The translations under genes were made by a program, and so were the position numbers. This document shows positions 31,201 to 40,158 of a stretch of 64,000 bases of DNA, one piece after another (the first letter of the stretch is position 1; each line of letters begins with the position of its first letter). Source of the stretch: Prorocentrum cordatum (lineage: Eukaryota; Sar; Dinophyceae; Prorocentrales; Prorocentraceae); assembly GCA_963575745.1 (NCBI GenBank), contig CAUYUJ010017978.1, forward strand, positions 114,628 through 178,627, read 5' to 3'. The notes under the pieces are model-generated. The model had not been told where the DNA came from and made no database searches. It worked only from the letters and a program-made list of their open reading frames with translations.

Positions 31201-33072
31201 CATGGCCCTGGGCGCGATGTTGATCTGCCCGACGCCTGTCTGCCAAGAGAAACAACGGATTGCCTTGAGTACGTCGGCCGCCTCAAGCCTTGGCAGCTGC
31301 TCCCAAGTGTCAGCATCAACAGGTCGGCGAGCCAGCTCACCGCCATGCCGCACCCAGAAGCTTTCCCAATACTCAAGCTTACGATCAGCCAGTACGTACC
31401 CATGTTGTAGCCCATTGCCTCCGTCCACGATCTCCTGGAGAGCCTTGGGCTTCATGAATCGGTGAGCTCCCTTGGCTCCAGCCGCAAAAGCTGCCTGCGC
31501 CCACTGCCTCCAGCTCTGCATCACGGCCTTCTCATGCTTGGCCTCAGCATCGGAGGAGATACTCAGGATGCGGTCGACCTGCTGCTCGAAGTCTGCCTGC
31601 GCTAAGGCAAGTATGCCACGCGAGAAGAAGCCGACGGCTTCGGCGTCCAGGTGCGGCCAGACTCCCTTCCTCCGCCAGATTCTCTGGAAGAAATTCTCGC
31701 ACTCCAGCAGGTGGCGCGCCGCCTTGGAGTGCACGGCGTCCCACGATAGGTCCTCGCCTGCCCGTCGCGGGGGCTGGTGTCGCTGAGCTCTCGACCGAGG
31801 CCGACCACCATCGGAGGAGAGACCAGCCACTCCGACGACCTCCGCAGCAGGGGGTGCCCCATCGCCCAGGCCAGGCACACCGTCGACGTGCGCCTCGCCG
31901 ACGCTGCCGAGCTCGAAGACCTGCTGCGGGCGTAGCTGGAGCACGAAGCTCTGCAAGGCCACTCGAACCCTCCTGAGGTGACGAGCCCAGCGCGCAGCCT
32001 GCGCCCAGGCCTGGGTGTCCGCCGACCTCCTGCTCCAGGCACCTTTCACGACAGGGTGAAAACTCGCCAGCTCGAAGGTCGGGGGGCCTGGCACCGTGGA
32101 GTACCCCGCCACGTCCTTCACGACGTCGTAGCGGCCCCGCAGCTCGAACTCGATGCCGCTGAGCACGACGTCCCAGGCCCTGGTGATGCCCTCGCTGTGC
32201 GACGCGCTCTGGATGATCGCCAAGGTCGGGTCCCAGTCGGGGGGGAACCTCGCGCACCCCGCCGCAGGCGGCCTCCGAAAGCCGCGTGGCTCGACAAGCC
32301 TCCTGACCTTCGCGTCAAAAGCCGTGGCGGAGAGCTCCATGGTCACTGGTAGATGCGGCCACGTCTCCGCGTCGACGACCACTGGTTGCCGAACGCGAGG
32401 CAGCAAACGGCAAGAAACCATGAACATGTCAATGGTGCGGCCAGGAAGGCTCTGAAGACAAGTCGGCTCTCTCGGCGCCAGCACCACGCCATTGGCCGAC
32501 TGGAGCCAGGACAACGGGCCGAGCTCGCCTACCTCCATGTTGAAGTCGCCTCCTACGATCCACGGAACACCCATGGCCTCCAGCGACCTGACATACTGGT
32601 ACAGCTTGTACAGCATGGCCAGGTTCTCGGGCGACAGCTTGACGTCCACAATGAAATAGCACGACAGCATGACGAAGCCGCCCTTCACCCCAGCGTGGAC
32701 GTGGGCCGCCATCATCCTGCCTTCCTGCAGCACGTGACTGTCCAGGCCTGGGGGTTTGGTGATGACCACCCGCAGCGGGGCCAGCACCGCAACCCCGCCT
32801 CTGCTGCCAACTCCCTGCCCAGGTAGGGCGGGCTCCCATATACCATGGTACCCAGCAGCTCTTACTTTATTCTGCAACTTCGCCAAAGCATCGCCCTCGG
32901 CCTTGGCATGATGTTCCTGCACCGCGATGCATAAACTCGAGCACGTGGGCAGGAAGTCGACGAGCGGGCCGCCCGAGGACACGTTCACGGTGGTGATACT
33001 TGAAACCGACGCCATGGTGCGACAAAGGAGGACGAACCACACAAGACACGCAAAACATCGCCGTGGAGCCAT
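28231..33072 (-). CDS. LINE ORF2: endonuclease, reverse transcriptase, RNase H
   Basis: 1613 aa from the ATG at 33072, 40 nt past the ORF1 stop. Residues 1-20 are hydrophobic, so the ATG at 33015 is an alternative start. Endonuclease, about 25-250: QEHH (catalytic Glu), RGGVAVLA, VGGDFNME, and WPHLPV where SDH is usual. Reverse transcriptase, about 640-900: VRLPKPGGGERLIVL, motif A LLDMLKCYE, and motif C LVDDVAL, the xxDD pair. Zinc motif near 1165-1185: CEFCGEACCDLEHEIFGC. RNase H from about 1266: YGDGSCLE, PRAERVAGLKAL, TDHLQLQV and GNMWADVFARVAA. C-terminal CVKCGAHAVRP...RACKRAG. It nicks target DNA, primes reverse transcription and removes the RNA strand. All catalytic motifs look intact. 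The same frame stays open up to the spliced leader, but that part is antisense-like Arg/Ser/Pro sequence overlapping ORF1. Confidence 0.9.
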   Translation of the reverse strand: MAPRRCFACLVWFVLLCRTMASVSSITTVNVSSGGPLVDFLPTCSSLCIAVQEHHAKAEGDALAKLQNKVRAAGYHGIWEPALPGQGVGSRGGVAVLAPLRVVITKPPGLDSHVLQEGRMMAAHVHAGVKGGFVMLSCYFIVDVKLSPENLAMLYKLYQYVRSLEAMGVPWIVGGDFNMEVGELGPLSWLQSANGVVLAPREPTCLQSLPGRTIDMFMVSCRLLPRVRQPVVVDAETWPHLPVTMELSATAFDAKVRRLVEPRGFRRPPAAGCARFPPDWDPTLAIIQSASHSEGITRAWDVVLSGIEFELRGRYDVVKDVAGYSTVPGPPTFELASFHPVVKGAWSRRSADTQAWAQAARWARHLRRVRVALQSFVLQLRPQQVFELGSVGEAHVDGVPGLGDGAPPAAEVVGVAGLSSDGGRPRSRAQRHQPPRRAGEDLSWDAVHSKAARHLLECENFFQRIWRRKGVWPHLDAEAVGFFSRGILALAQADFEQQVDRILSISSDAEAKHEKAVMQSWRQWAQAAFAAGAKGAHRFMKPKALQEIVDGGNGLQHGYVLADRKLEYWESFWVRHGGELARRPVDADTWEQLPRLEAADVLKAIRCFSWQTGVGQINIAPRAMEHLSHGALTAMARLFERCEHLLLWPDGRFLSKLVRLPKPGGGERLIVLMNTLVRIWGRARRPVSAAWEKAHALPEVWGHTGGKSSSDAAFDLALTKEMATLCDDDAIIVLLDMLKCYELVRHDAILLECRASGYPMRMAFMLVQMYQQLRSVHSYSSYSVARRAYQGILAGCTHATTLLMVLLTRSIRQTMSVAPQVQPKDLVDDVALCWVGNDPSGVREMAIATRAFCRAVRPLGLVLQMDKSGHLTTSRRTSYHFQKYARLLKIAGKRHMRYLGHDLAGSSATRAVQKGRLKAMHGKKASVRALQKGAGRQRAARLWATGVLPSVGHGATVSGISDTELQQMRTMAGVFCGYKGSGSLTLYLAAQQWSFDPIFHATFSIVGQYAAWVWDGRVTLSRLQRAWMGLRDSWEARHTHVTWASAQGPLSALWLSLRRVNWNMASSTILVDDEGLHISLLQYCPSEVLFFLRRSLDRWQSHRILDQLPEAPPADGDGRRQQHVWLRALRLGHASLAPGHRGALAKLQSNGFWSPQRRMQAGYGGDGSCEFCGEACCDLEHEIFGCTVLHQQQEDEETEPYPEEVAKRRKDILEAAPWRDGGQVQDFSAVDVLYALPLRPAFRPLPARAQAEREWGAIDMPWPSKLYGDGSCLESDFPEERRCGWAVVALTRDLWPYKALFGSLGGPIQTVPRAERVAGLKALQRAQRPATYVTDHLQLQVEGMAWEGRHASARAPHASIWRSIHELYRGDPVRPVFVWTKAHRTVLEGFDACLASQEPLEHFFGNMWADVFARVAAADFLGSTSVVKAHKFSLLRAQDTMRCLAWAAERVARLSTPILRAPPKAVFRPRRPRRPTDHDFVVFAGGAIRCRACWRLAATASSLKSLASRACDPQEVGPGHQVQALDRVLICVKCGAHAVRPNRLSVGLSRACKRAGTGSAGAGSGGDGAIASMLELARRGLHPKTGEPLEPLVFSELGVPAMPQQAPEPEAPD

Positions 33073-33112
33073 GCTAGGCAGGGGTGAGCCTGGGCCTCTT
33101 GACCTTGGCACC

Positions 33113-34177
33113 TCAACGCATGAAGATCTCCTCCAGCCTGTGCTTCTCGCCCCCAGCCGCAACGACTTCCTCCATGAACTCAGGGTCGTCGGAGAAGGCA
33201 GATGGCTGTGGTGTGCGAGGCGCTGCCGCGTCGTCCTGCCGCTCGGCCTGCTCAACGTCGGGACCAGCCTCGGCCCCAGCATCCGCCTGCGCCTTCTGGG
33301 CAGCCAACTTTGCCGCCTCCTCCTCCTGCAACCTCTGCAGCTCCTGGAAGCTCGCCGCGAGGCTGCCCGACAGCTGGTGATCGGCGCCCAGGCTCTGGAG
33401 CAAGATCCCGAGGCCCTCGAGCGTGGCACCAACCCCCTTGATCGGCTCGTCGAGCGACGCCTTGTCGCCAGGCGTCGGAACCTGCCCTTGAAGCCTCTTG
33501 CGCTCCTGGTCCAGCTCCTCCATGCTAGCGTCGAGGGCCGCCAGCTTGTCCCGAGTGAGCCGTTCCTTCTCCTGCAGGTCGCGCAACTGCGCCTGCAGCC
33601 CATCGAGCTTGGTCTGCTGGTCGTCGCGCAGCTTCTGCAGCCTGGTGAACTGAGTTCCCATCTCGCGCAAGCGCTGTCCGAGCGGTCGGGACTCCGCCAC
33701 CCTAGCCCGCAGCTCGGCCTGCTCGGCCAGCAGCTTGTCGCGCGTGGCCACGACCGACGGCTCGGTGATGCCCTTGAGCTTGCCGATGAGGTCGCCGACC
33801 TCGCGTAGCCTGTCCTTGGCGACGGACTCGGGGCCGTCTCCGTCCGCGGCCGGCTCCATCTGCACGTCCTCCCCGCCAGGCGGCGGCCTCTGCACAGCGG
33901 CAAGCCGCTTGCGGGCCTCGGCGAGCTCGGACTTGAGCTTGGCCACCTTGACGGAGTCGTCCCAGTAGCCGTTGCCGCTGCCGCCCTGATTGCCCTTCTT
34001 CCGCTGGGAGGGGGCCGCGGGCTGGCGCACGCTGTGGAAGACCAGTCCCTTGCCCAGCTTGCACTTCGCACACTGCCGCGCCTCTGCATGATTCCACCAC
34101 GGTCTCCCCGAGGGCCCGCAGCAGCTCTTGCAGAACCAAGGAAGCGCCTGCTCCGAACGGTAATGCGGCGGTGGCAT
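33113..34177 (-). CDS. LINE ORF1: zinc finger, coiled-coil RNA-binding protein
   Basis: 354 aa from the first ATG of the frame (MPPPHYRSEQALPWFCKSCC). The frame is open to a TAG at 34292, so a non-ATG start further up is possible. A RanBP2-like zinc finger lies near residues 13-40: WFCKSC, then an Asn, then CAKCKLGKG. A basic linker follows with SQRKKGN. A long coiled coil covers about 75-225 (KLKSELAEARKRLAAVQ, LQAQLRDLQEKERLTRDKLA). The tail is acidic and Ala/Gln-rich and ends in a TGA. ORF1 proteins of LINEs bind the element RNA; that role is inferred. It overlaps the antisense-like N-terminal extension of the ORF2 frame but has far more natural composition. Confidence 0.8.
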   Translation of the reverse strand: MPPPHYRSEQALPWFCKSCCGPSGRPWWNHAEARQCAKCKLGKGLVFHSVRQPAAPSQRKKGNQGGSGNGYWDDSVKVAKLKSELAEARKRLAAVQRPPPGGEDVQMEPAADGDGPESVAKDRLREVGDLIGKLKGITEPSVVATRDKLLAEQAELRARVAESRPLGQRLREMGTQFTRLQKLRDDQQTKLDGLQAQLRDLQEKERLTRDKLAALDASMEELDQERKRLQGQVPTPGDKASLDEPIKGVGATLEGLGILLQSLGADHQLSGSLAASFQELQRLQEEEAAKLAAQKAQADAGAEAGPDVEQAERQDDAAAPRTPQPSAFSDDPEFMEEVVAAGGEKHRLEEIFMR

Positions 34178-34329
34178 CTCCACGACCCCAGGCAGCAGCA
34201 CACACGGTGGGCCGTGGCAGCGCGATCTGGAAAGGACTGGGTGTGGGCGCCCAACTCCCACGGTGAAGGCGAACGGTGGTCTGGCCGCGGACTAGCGGTA
34301 TCCGTGCGGTCCCCAGGGGAACCAATCAT

Positions 34330-34351
34330 CTTGAGCCAAAATGGCTACGGA
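34330..34351 (-). other. Dinoflagellate spliced-leader relic
   Basis: The minus strand reads T, then CCGTAGCCATTTTGGCTCAA, then G. This is the 22-nt dinoflagellate spliced leader with T at the variable first position. It is followed at once by an ATG and not by a GT splice donor, so it is a reverse-transcribed leader, not a leader RNA gene. Confidence 0.95.
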
Positions 34352-34808
34352 GGAGGGGGAGGAGGAGGAGGAGGAGGAGGAGGAGGAGGAGGAGGAGGAG
34401 GAGGAGGATGAGGAGTGAGGAGGAGGAGGAGGAGGAGAGGGAGGAGGAGGAGGAGGAGGAGGAGGAGGAGGAGGGGAAGGAGGAGAAGGAGGAGGAGGAG
34501 GAGGGAGGCGGAGGCGGAGGCGGAGACGGAGGAGGAGGAGGAGGAGGAGGAGGAGGAGGAGGAGGAGGAGGAGGAGGAGGAGGAGGAGGAGGAGGAGGGG
34601 AGAGGAGGAGGAGGAGGAGGAGGAGGGAGGAGGAGGAAGGAGGGGAGGAGGAGGAGGGAAGGAGGGGAGGGGGAGGGGGGGAGGAGGAGGAGGAGGAGGA
34701 GGGAGAGGGAGGCAGGAGGAGAGGAGGAGGAGGAGGAGAGGAGGAGGAGGAGGAGGAGGAGGGAGGAGGAGGAGGAGGAGGAGGAGGAGGAGGAGGAGGA
34801 GGAGGAGA
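34352..34808. repeat. GGA array, 0.46 kb
   Basis: Almost pure (GGA)n/(GAG)n with GGAGGC blocks. It begins one base past the LINE's spliced leader. The frames are Gly/Glu/Arg runs. Confidence 0.9.
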
Positions 34809-35335
34809 CGACGTAACCAAGAAGGTCCGTCCGACCGCCAACCTCGACCTCGGTCGACGCGAACGCATCGACAGAGGGAGAGCGGGTCCCAGCTGGGTGG
34901 CGCTTGGGTTCATTTTCGGCCTCCCGAAGGGCGTCGCAACCCGTTGCCACTTCCGCCACCAGGAGGGCCCGCGCAAAAAATGGCGCTCGCAGCAGACCAG
35001 ATGTGAGGAGATTCGCCTCGCGAACGAGGGCAAAAAAAAGAGGGTGGAAGGACAGAGCCTGTCATTGCATGACAGGCCCCACCCCCCTAAAGAATGAGCC
35101 GAGAGGCGCAGGGCACTGCGGGAGAGTCATCGACCGCAACATGCCAACGCCTCTGGTGCCTCTGTCAATCCCACATCCAACCCATGCCCGACCGCCCCAG
35201 CCCCTCCGAGAGATTGAGAGTGCACGCGGCGCTGTGCGAGAGAGCCCTCGATCGCACAGCAAGCTAGGTTATGAATGTGGCCCCCACCCCTGATATTCCC
35301 ACCGGCCCAACACGAATAAAGAAGAGGGCACGTGC
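34809..35335. other. Spacer with a small hairpin
   Basis: No gene was recognised. CCTGTCATTGCATGACAGG at about 35058..35076 is a perfect 8-bp hairpin. Confidence 0.45.
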
Positions 35336-38300
35336 TTATCTTTCGAGTGCCAACTCTGCGGCACCTCGAATGTCGGTGGCCTGCTGCAATGTCATAGTTT
35401 GCGCCCTCGGCGCTTTATGGTACATCTGGAAGGCAAGTGCTGTCGCCTTAAGGCACTCGGCTCGACTGAGCTCGGCGCCTTCGATCTGATAATCGCTCTC
35501 TTCCCCGAGGCCTAGGAGAGTGAGCGGGCTGGCTGGAAAGTGCCTGCGTGCCCATGCTGGGTGGCAGGCGCAATGGTAATATAATCTTGGGCAGTTCAAA
35601 TAGTGCGATATCGCATCTGGGGCAGTGCACCCCCAGACGCAGCTGGTTGGGGGGTGCCCGATATGGAGTCTGTGGGTGGTCGTCCACGCGCCACACAGCG
35701 TTTTGAAAATGCTCCACTGCCAGGACGGCTTGAGGGTCGCAAGGCAAGTTTTGCATGCAGCCCACCTCCCAACGACCGACCTCAGCCCCCCAGGAATCTC
35801 CACTTGCCAAGCGAGCAGCCTCTTGCCAAGAGTGGTGTGAAAGGAATCGGGAAAGGCAAATGGGCGGAGCGTGCGTGCAAATATCCTCTGCGGATGAGGG
35901 CGAAGGGCTTCCTGTTCCGCACGTGCGGTGTGCTCGCGCGCTGCTCGAAATGCATCTCGCCACCCAGCAGCATTAGGGAAGCGAGGAGGCGGCAACCTTG
36001 AACGTTCTAGAAATTGGGCGATTGAAAATGGTCGCCGCCAGCACGGTGCCGAGAACTTTCCTGCAATAATGCGAACGATGGTAGCATTGTCCTGCGCATG
36101 CTGCTTCAGGCTAGACAACGCTCTCTGCCAAACATGATTCAGTGTGCGAAATGATGCACGCCATGCACTAGCCCAGCCAAGCAGCTGGACAGAGGACGGG
36201 GCAATGGCTAAAAACGATGGGAGGGCATTCAGATCGGCGAGGCTGAGGCTGTTCGGCGGGAGCCTGAGCAGCTTGTGCAATGCCTGATGCTCTAGCTTAC
36301 GAATCATGGCGGGGATCGGAAAGAGCTGGGCAAGATACGACAGGGTCGAGAGGGCAGTCGTGTTGTACAACATTGACAGAACAGACGGCGCAGCCCCTGA
36401 GTGTGGTAGCGCAACTGTACGCGTCCACCATTTCTCCGCTGCTGGGGACCAAATCATACTGAGAATTGCCTCGGGACCCATTTCGACCCCAAGATAAGTC
36501 GTGTGGCCAGCGATTTTAAAGTTGGCCCATTCAGGAATCAACCGACGGAGCTCACTTCGGACCGCGTCCTGGATTTCAGGCGTGCATTCGGTCCAAAGGG
36601 GGACCAGGACGCATTTGGCTCCTTGAAGCCTGAGGCACGCAAAACGCTCGACGTCCCGAAAAACTTTGGCCACAGGGACCAGGTCCTGAAGGCGAGGCAT
36701 CACCATCCCCACGTCGTCCGCACACCCGCCCAAAGAGCCCTTGTGGTGCCTCGCCCTCGGGAGCTGCGTGGCAGCATGAAGGCATCTAAGGATCGGATCC
36801 ATTGCCAATGCCCATAGCGAGCCAGACAAGGGGCAGCCCTGGAGAACTCCAGAGCAAAGATGAAATAAAAAGACGATCTGATTTTGGATCCGAGCGAAGC
36901 CTCTAGGGAGGAAGTAGAGGGCACGAATGAAGTGGAGGAAGCCAGTCGGGAGCCCAGCCCTACTCAGAATCTCGAACAGCCACTGATGGCCGAGGGACGG
37001 GAAGGCCGCCTCCACATCGTAGGCGGCGAAGATCGGAAGGTCCTGGGCAGCCTCTGGGTTGATGCTCGCCTTTCGGGCCTCGGCATCCAGCGTGACGATA
37101 TTCGACAGGAAGTTACGGCCTGGGATGAAACCTTGTTGGGACTCATGGGCGCTCTGTTGGGCAACCTGACGGATCTGAAAGTTAGCAGCAGATGCCATTA
37201 TCTTTGTGTCCGTGTTCCTGAGGCTAAGAGGACGGACCTTTGCAGGTGACCGTATACATCCTTGGGCATCTTCGGGCTCCGAACCTTTAGGGAGAAACGC
37301 GAAGAGGCTGTCGTTGAGCTCCATGGGGACTGCGTGGCCTCCAAACAGATAAGTCATGAGATTGTGTAGCACTGTTAGTTGTTCTGGGCGAGCTTTCCAT
37401 GCTGTGTACGAAAGCTGGTCGGGTCCAGGGGCCGAACGTCGAGCACATCTGAGAGCACGTCCTAAATCACCTTGTGTTGGAAGTCTAAGAGGTAGAAGGG
37501 GACGCGGTGGGGCAACTCGATCAAGATACTCCTGAAGGGGCTCCTCCTGGACTAGTTTCGCACCGAAGATGGGCTTCCAGTGGGAGGTCAGGGCGATGGC
37601 GATCTTTTCGGGGTCACGGGCGACTGGTGAGTGCTGAAGGCTCTCGGGTTTTATCCCCGCAAGAACGAGACGACGGGTCTTGGGGGCCCACAATGACGCT
37701 CGTCGCTTATGCATCCGTGCCGCTCGTCTCTCATCCTCGATCACCGCTCCGTCCCCCTTGGATGCCCTGCTTTCGGCAAGCCTGGCCTCCCTCATCTGGT
37801 AGTCGTAGTTGATGGCACGCATCAAGGCGCCGAACTCCTGCCGCTCGCCGAGCTCGACGCAGCCGTTGGAGACGGTCAGGAAGCGCTCGCCGTCGGCCGT
37901 GGTGGCCATCAGCTTGTAGGCGGTGCCAACATCGTTGCGCCAGACACATCGTGAGATAGCTCGGAGCGTGATAAGGCGCCCCCCCTTGGCACGAGGGTCC
38001 TTGGCGGAAATCGGCATGCACTGCAACTCATTGCGGACTTGGCGTGCCGCCTCAGACATGAAGTCCTTCATGCATCTCCACTGGTAGACCGCAGGAAATC
38101 GATGTAGTTGTGCAGCATCGAGAAGCTGACCGAGAATTTCACCATAGCGCGGATCTCGAAGGACGTGCTCTGGTATGCCTGTCTGTTCACTCTGGCGGGC
38201 TCGATCCCTAAGATGCAGGGTGATCGGCGTGTGGTCGCTGAGCCTGGAGTCCGAGATGGCGGCAGCATCAATATCCACCTCCGCGATCACCTCAACGTCG

Positions 38301-38713
38301 AGCATGTAGTACGCTGGGGTGGCAATGAAGAACCTATCCAGTGTAGCCGCCGTGGACGTATCTCTGCAGTAATGTGTAGGGCAGTCCGTGGAGATCTCCG
38401 TAACCATCGCAAAGAGTCTTTCCCAGAACGCTTGCAAAGGTTGAGTGCCCCGAGCCGTCACAGCAGGCAGCGTTCCTGGCGTGAATGTCTGAGAAACAGG
38501 ATCGGTGTAGCTACGTGTAGGACCTGACTTGACATTGAAATCTCCAGCAGCCACAAACGCTCTAGTAACAGGGTTCTCAATATTCCATTGAACCATGTCC
38601 TTCCATGTGTGCGCAATCTTGGTCTGGGCAATGATGTCCAACTCGAAGTTGTGTTCGTTCATGATCTTCATCGTGAAGTTGTCGGCGGCGTTGTGTATTG
38701 TGAGAAGGGCCAC
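35336..38713 (-). CDS. Second LINE ORF2: reverse transcriptase with deleted endonuclease
   Basis: About 1125 aa, open at the N-terminal side into the GGA array, and ending in a TAA. The first ATG is at 38671. N-terminal pieces of an AP-type endonuclease remain (DIIAQTKI, VAAGDFNVKSG, then SDHTPI). About 100 aa between the first two are missing, with no (G)GVA motif. Reverse transcriptase, about 410-720: RRSAPGPDQLSYTAWK, FLPKGSEPED, GFIPGRNFLSNI, motif A AAYDVEAAFPS (about 566), motif B GVLQGCPLSGSLWA, motif C GGCADDVGMV (about 663). A C-terminal zinc motif CVWGCTAPDAISHYLNCP lies near 1024. No RNase H. The RT is from a different lineage than the 28-34 kb element. It probably cannot cut its own target, since the endonuclease core is gone. 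Confidence 0.88.
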   Translation of the reverse strand: MALLTIHNAADNFTMKIMNEHNFELDIIAQTKIAHTWKDMVQWNIENPVTRAFVAAGDFNVKSGPTRSYTDPVSQTFTPGTLPAVTARGTQPLQAFWERLFAMVTEISTDCPTHYCRDTSTAATLDRFFIATPAYYMLDVEVIAEVDIDAAAISDSRLSDHTPITLHLRDRARQSEQTGIPEHVLRDPRYGEILGQLLDAAQLHRFPAVYQWRCMKDFMSEAARQVRNELQCMPISAKDPRAKGGRLITLRAISRCVWRNDVGTAYKLMATTADGERFLTVSNGCVELGERQEFGALMRAINYDYQMREARLAESRASKGDGAVIEDERRAARMHKRRASLWAPKTRRLVLAGIKPESLQHSPVARDPEKIAIALTSHWKPIFGAKLVQEEPLQEYLDRVAPPRPLLPLRLPTQGDLGRALRCARRSAPGPDQLSYTAWKARPEQLTVLHNLMTYLFGGHAVPMELNDSLFAFLPKGSEPEDAQGCIRSPAKVRPLSLRNTDTKIMASAANFQIRQVAQQSAHESQQGFIPGRNFLSNIVTLDAEARKASINPEAAQDLPIFAAYDVEAAFPSLGHQWLFEILSRAGLPTGFLHFIRALYFLPRGFARIQNQIVFLFHLCSGVLQGCPLSGSLWALAMDPILRCLHAATQLPRARHHKGSLGGCADDVGMVMPRLQDLVPVAKVFRDVERFACLRLQGAKCVLVPLWTECTPEIQDAVRSELRRLIPEWANFKIAGHTTYLGVEMGPEAILSMIWSPAAEKWWTRTVALPHSGAAPSVLSMLYNTTALSTLSYLAQLFPIPAMIRKLEHQALHKLLRLPPNSLSLADLNALPSFLAIAPSSVQLLGWASAWRASFRTLNHVWQRALSSLKQHAQDNATIVRIIAGKFSAPCWRRPFSIAQFLERSRLPPPRFPNAAGWRDAFRAAREHTARAEQEALRPHPQRIFARTLRPFAFPDSFHTTLGKRLLAWQVEIPGGLRSVVGRWAACKTCLATLKPSWQWSIFKTLCGAWTTTHRLHIGHPPTSCVWGCTAPDAISHYLNCPRLYYHCACHPAWARRHFPASPLTLLGLGEESDYQIEGAELSRAECLKATALAFQMYHKAPRAQTMTLQQATDIRGAAELALER

Positions 38714-38724
38714 CCTTCCCGCGC

Positions 38725-39011
38725 GAGGAGGAGGAGGGAGGAAGGAGGAGTGGAGGAGGCGGAGAGGAGGCAGGAGGAGGAGGAGGAGGAGGAGGAGGAG
38801 GAGGAGGAGGAGGGGGGGGGGAGGAGGAGGAGTGAGGGTAGGAGGAGGAGGAGAGGAGGCGGAGGAGGAGGAGGAAGGAGGAGGAGGAGGAGGAGGAGGA
38901 GGAGGAGGAGGAGGAGGAGGTGAGGAGGAGGAGGAGGAGGAGGAGGAGGAGGAGGAGGGGGAGGAGGAGGAGGAGGAGGAGGAGGAGGAGGAGGAGGAGG
39001 AGGAGGAGGGC
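38725..39011. repeat. GGA array, 0.29 kb
   Basis: Near-pure (GGA)n, beginning right at the 5' side of the second LINE frame. Confidence 0.9.
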
Positions 39012-39244
39012 TAGCCCTGGGCAGCCTGTGTCACCGACCTCCTGCAGTAAGACCTGGTTCCTTAGGGCTGCTGCGCCCCCGGGAAAAGGGCAGAAACTTC
39101 CGCGCGCAACTGGCCGCCTGGCCGACAGCTCGAGACGCGGACTTCAGTGGGCTGCGTTTCGCAAGCAGCAACCTCGCCAAAGAAGCCGACTCGAAGGCAA
39201 ACGGGGGGGCCTTCCAGGAAGCCCGCGGACGATGTCACACTCAA

Positions 39245-40158
39245 CCCGGAAATCCTTTTAACTCCCTCCAGGCCGTGAAAGCCCATTCCCGGCAAACCCG
39301 ATGCAGAATCCGATAGAACCTGGAAGACGCTCGCCCGGCATAAGTTGAAGGCCCCCCTCGTCCAGCCTGAGATCCTCCAAAAGTCCTGCAAGAGCCGCAT
39401 CCAGGTCATCCTGCTGTGGTGTTATGAGGGTCAGGCCCGCGGGGCGAGCGCGGGGGGCCTTTTCGAGCTTGGAAGAGCCTCAGAACATGCGCGGCCCCCG
39501 TGCCCTCGGCAAGTCCAACTGGCGCAGGGCGGTGCGGCGGCGCTGCAGCTTCGAGATCTGCGACGCAGATCGCCGCGCCGAAACAGAGCGAATGGCTGCG
39601 GGCAAAGTACTCCAGGACAACCGAGCGGTTCGGCTGTGCCAGCGTGAAGTCAGCTGGCAGGGCGATCTGTCCCCCGCGTCTCCCTGGCGCCAGCCCACTA
39701 GCTAGGACTGCGAGCTCCACGTTGAAATCGCCGCCTGCAGTGAACGGGGCCCCGATCTCCAGAGCTCTTTCCCCCGGCGCCATCCTCGGCAACTCGCTCT
39801 CTGGTCCAAGCCCAGATCGGGAATGCCAATGGTTGCGGAGGAGGCTCGCCAGCCCAAAAGACCGACACCTGGAACAACCATGAAGGGCGCCCCCTGGAGA
39901 GACAATTTCGAAGGCGCGGGGGCCCACCCATAAGTTACGATGTTTCCCGCGCGTAATAGCCACCCCAGCGCTCGGGAACCGCTTCTTGGTGACCGGACAC
40001 GGCGCCGAGCAGTAGGCCGATCCCCGCTTCGACAAGGCGGCCTTGGCCTCGAAGCTTTTGGCCGGAACGATATCGTTCTCCTGGATAGAACAAATGGACG
40101 CACTGCGCGATTTTAGGAACTCGGACGCCGTATCCAGCAGGAGCCATTGACCATGCAA
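39245..40158 (-). pseudogene. LINE endonuclease fragment
   Basis: The minus frame 40158 to 39406 carries AP-endonuclease motifs in order: SICSIQENDIVPAKSFEAKA (QE with the catalytic Glu), SAGVAITRGKHRNLWVGP, and GAPFTAGGDFNVELAVLA. A Pro/Arg-rich tail follows to a TAG. A further stretch in another frame (QQDDLDAALAGLLEDLRLDE, to about 39245) looks like the next part of the protein, so a frameshift lies near 39410. No RT follows: the sequence runs into the GGA array. With the ORF1 relic at 41099..41723 on the same strand it probably forms one decayed LINE. Confidence 0.7.

Larger units (their letters stand above)
28134..34351 (-). mobile_element. Full-length LINE retrotransposon with a spliced leader 5' end
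   Basis: 6.2 kb non-LTR element. From 5' to 3' on the minus strand: 22-nt spliced leader, short leader, ORF1 (zinc finger and coiled coil), 40-nt spacer, ORF2 (AP-type endonuclease, reverse transcriptase, zinc finger, RNase H, C-terminal zinc motif), and an untranslated 3' end of about 97 bp with no poly-A. The 5' end joins a GGA array directly. The 3' end is fixed by comparison with 27842..28074. Both ORFs are open, so it may be recent or still active. No target duplication is visible. Confidence 0.9.

Noticed and set aside
33073-34329. The first 419 codons of the 2032-codon frame as a genuine protein
   Set aside because: It overlaps the well-supported ORF1 in another phase and reads as Arg/Ser/Pro antisense-like sequence; kept only as an open question.
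34330-34351. Spliced-leader RNA gene
   Set aside because: The leader is followed directly by ATG and LINE sequence and lacks the GT donor and downstream leader-RNA part.
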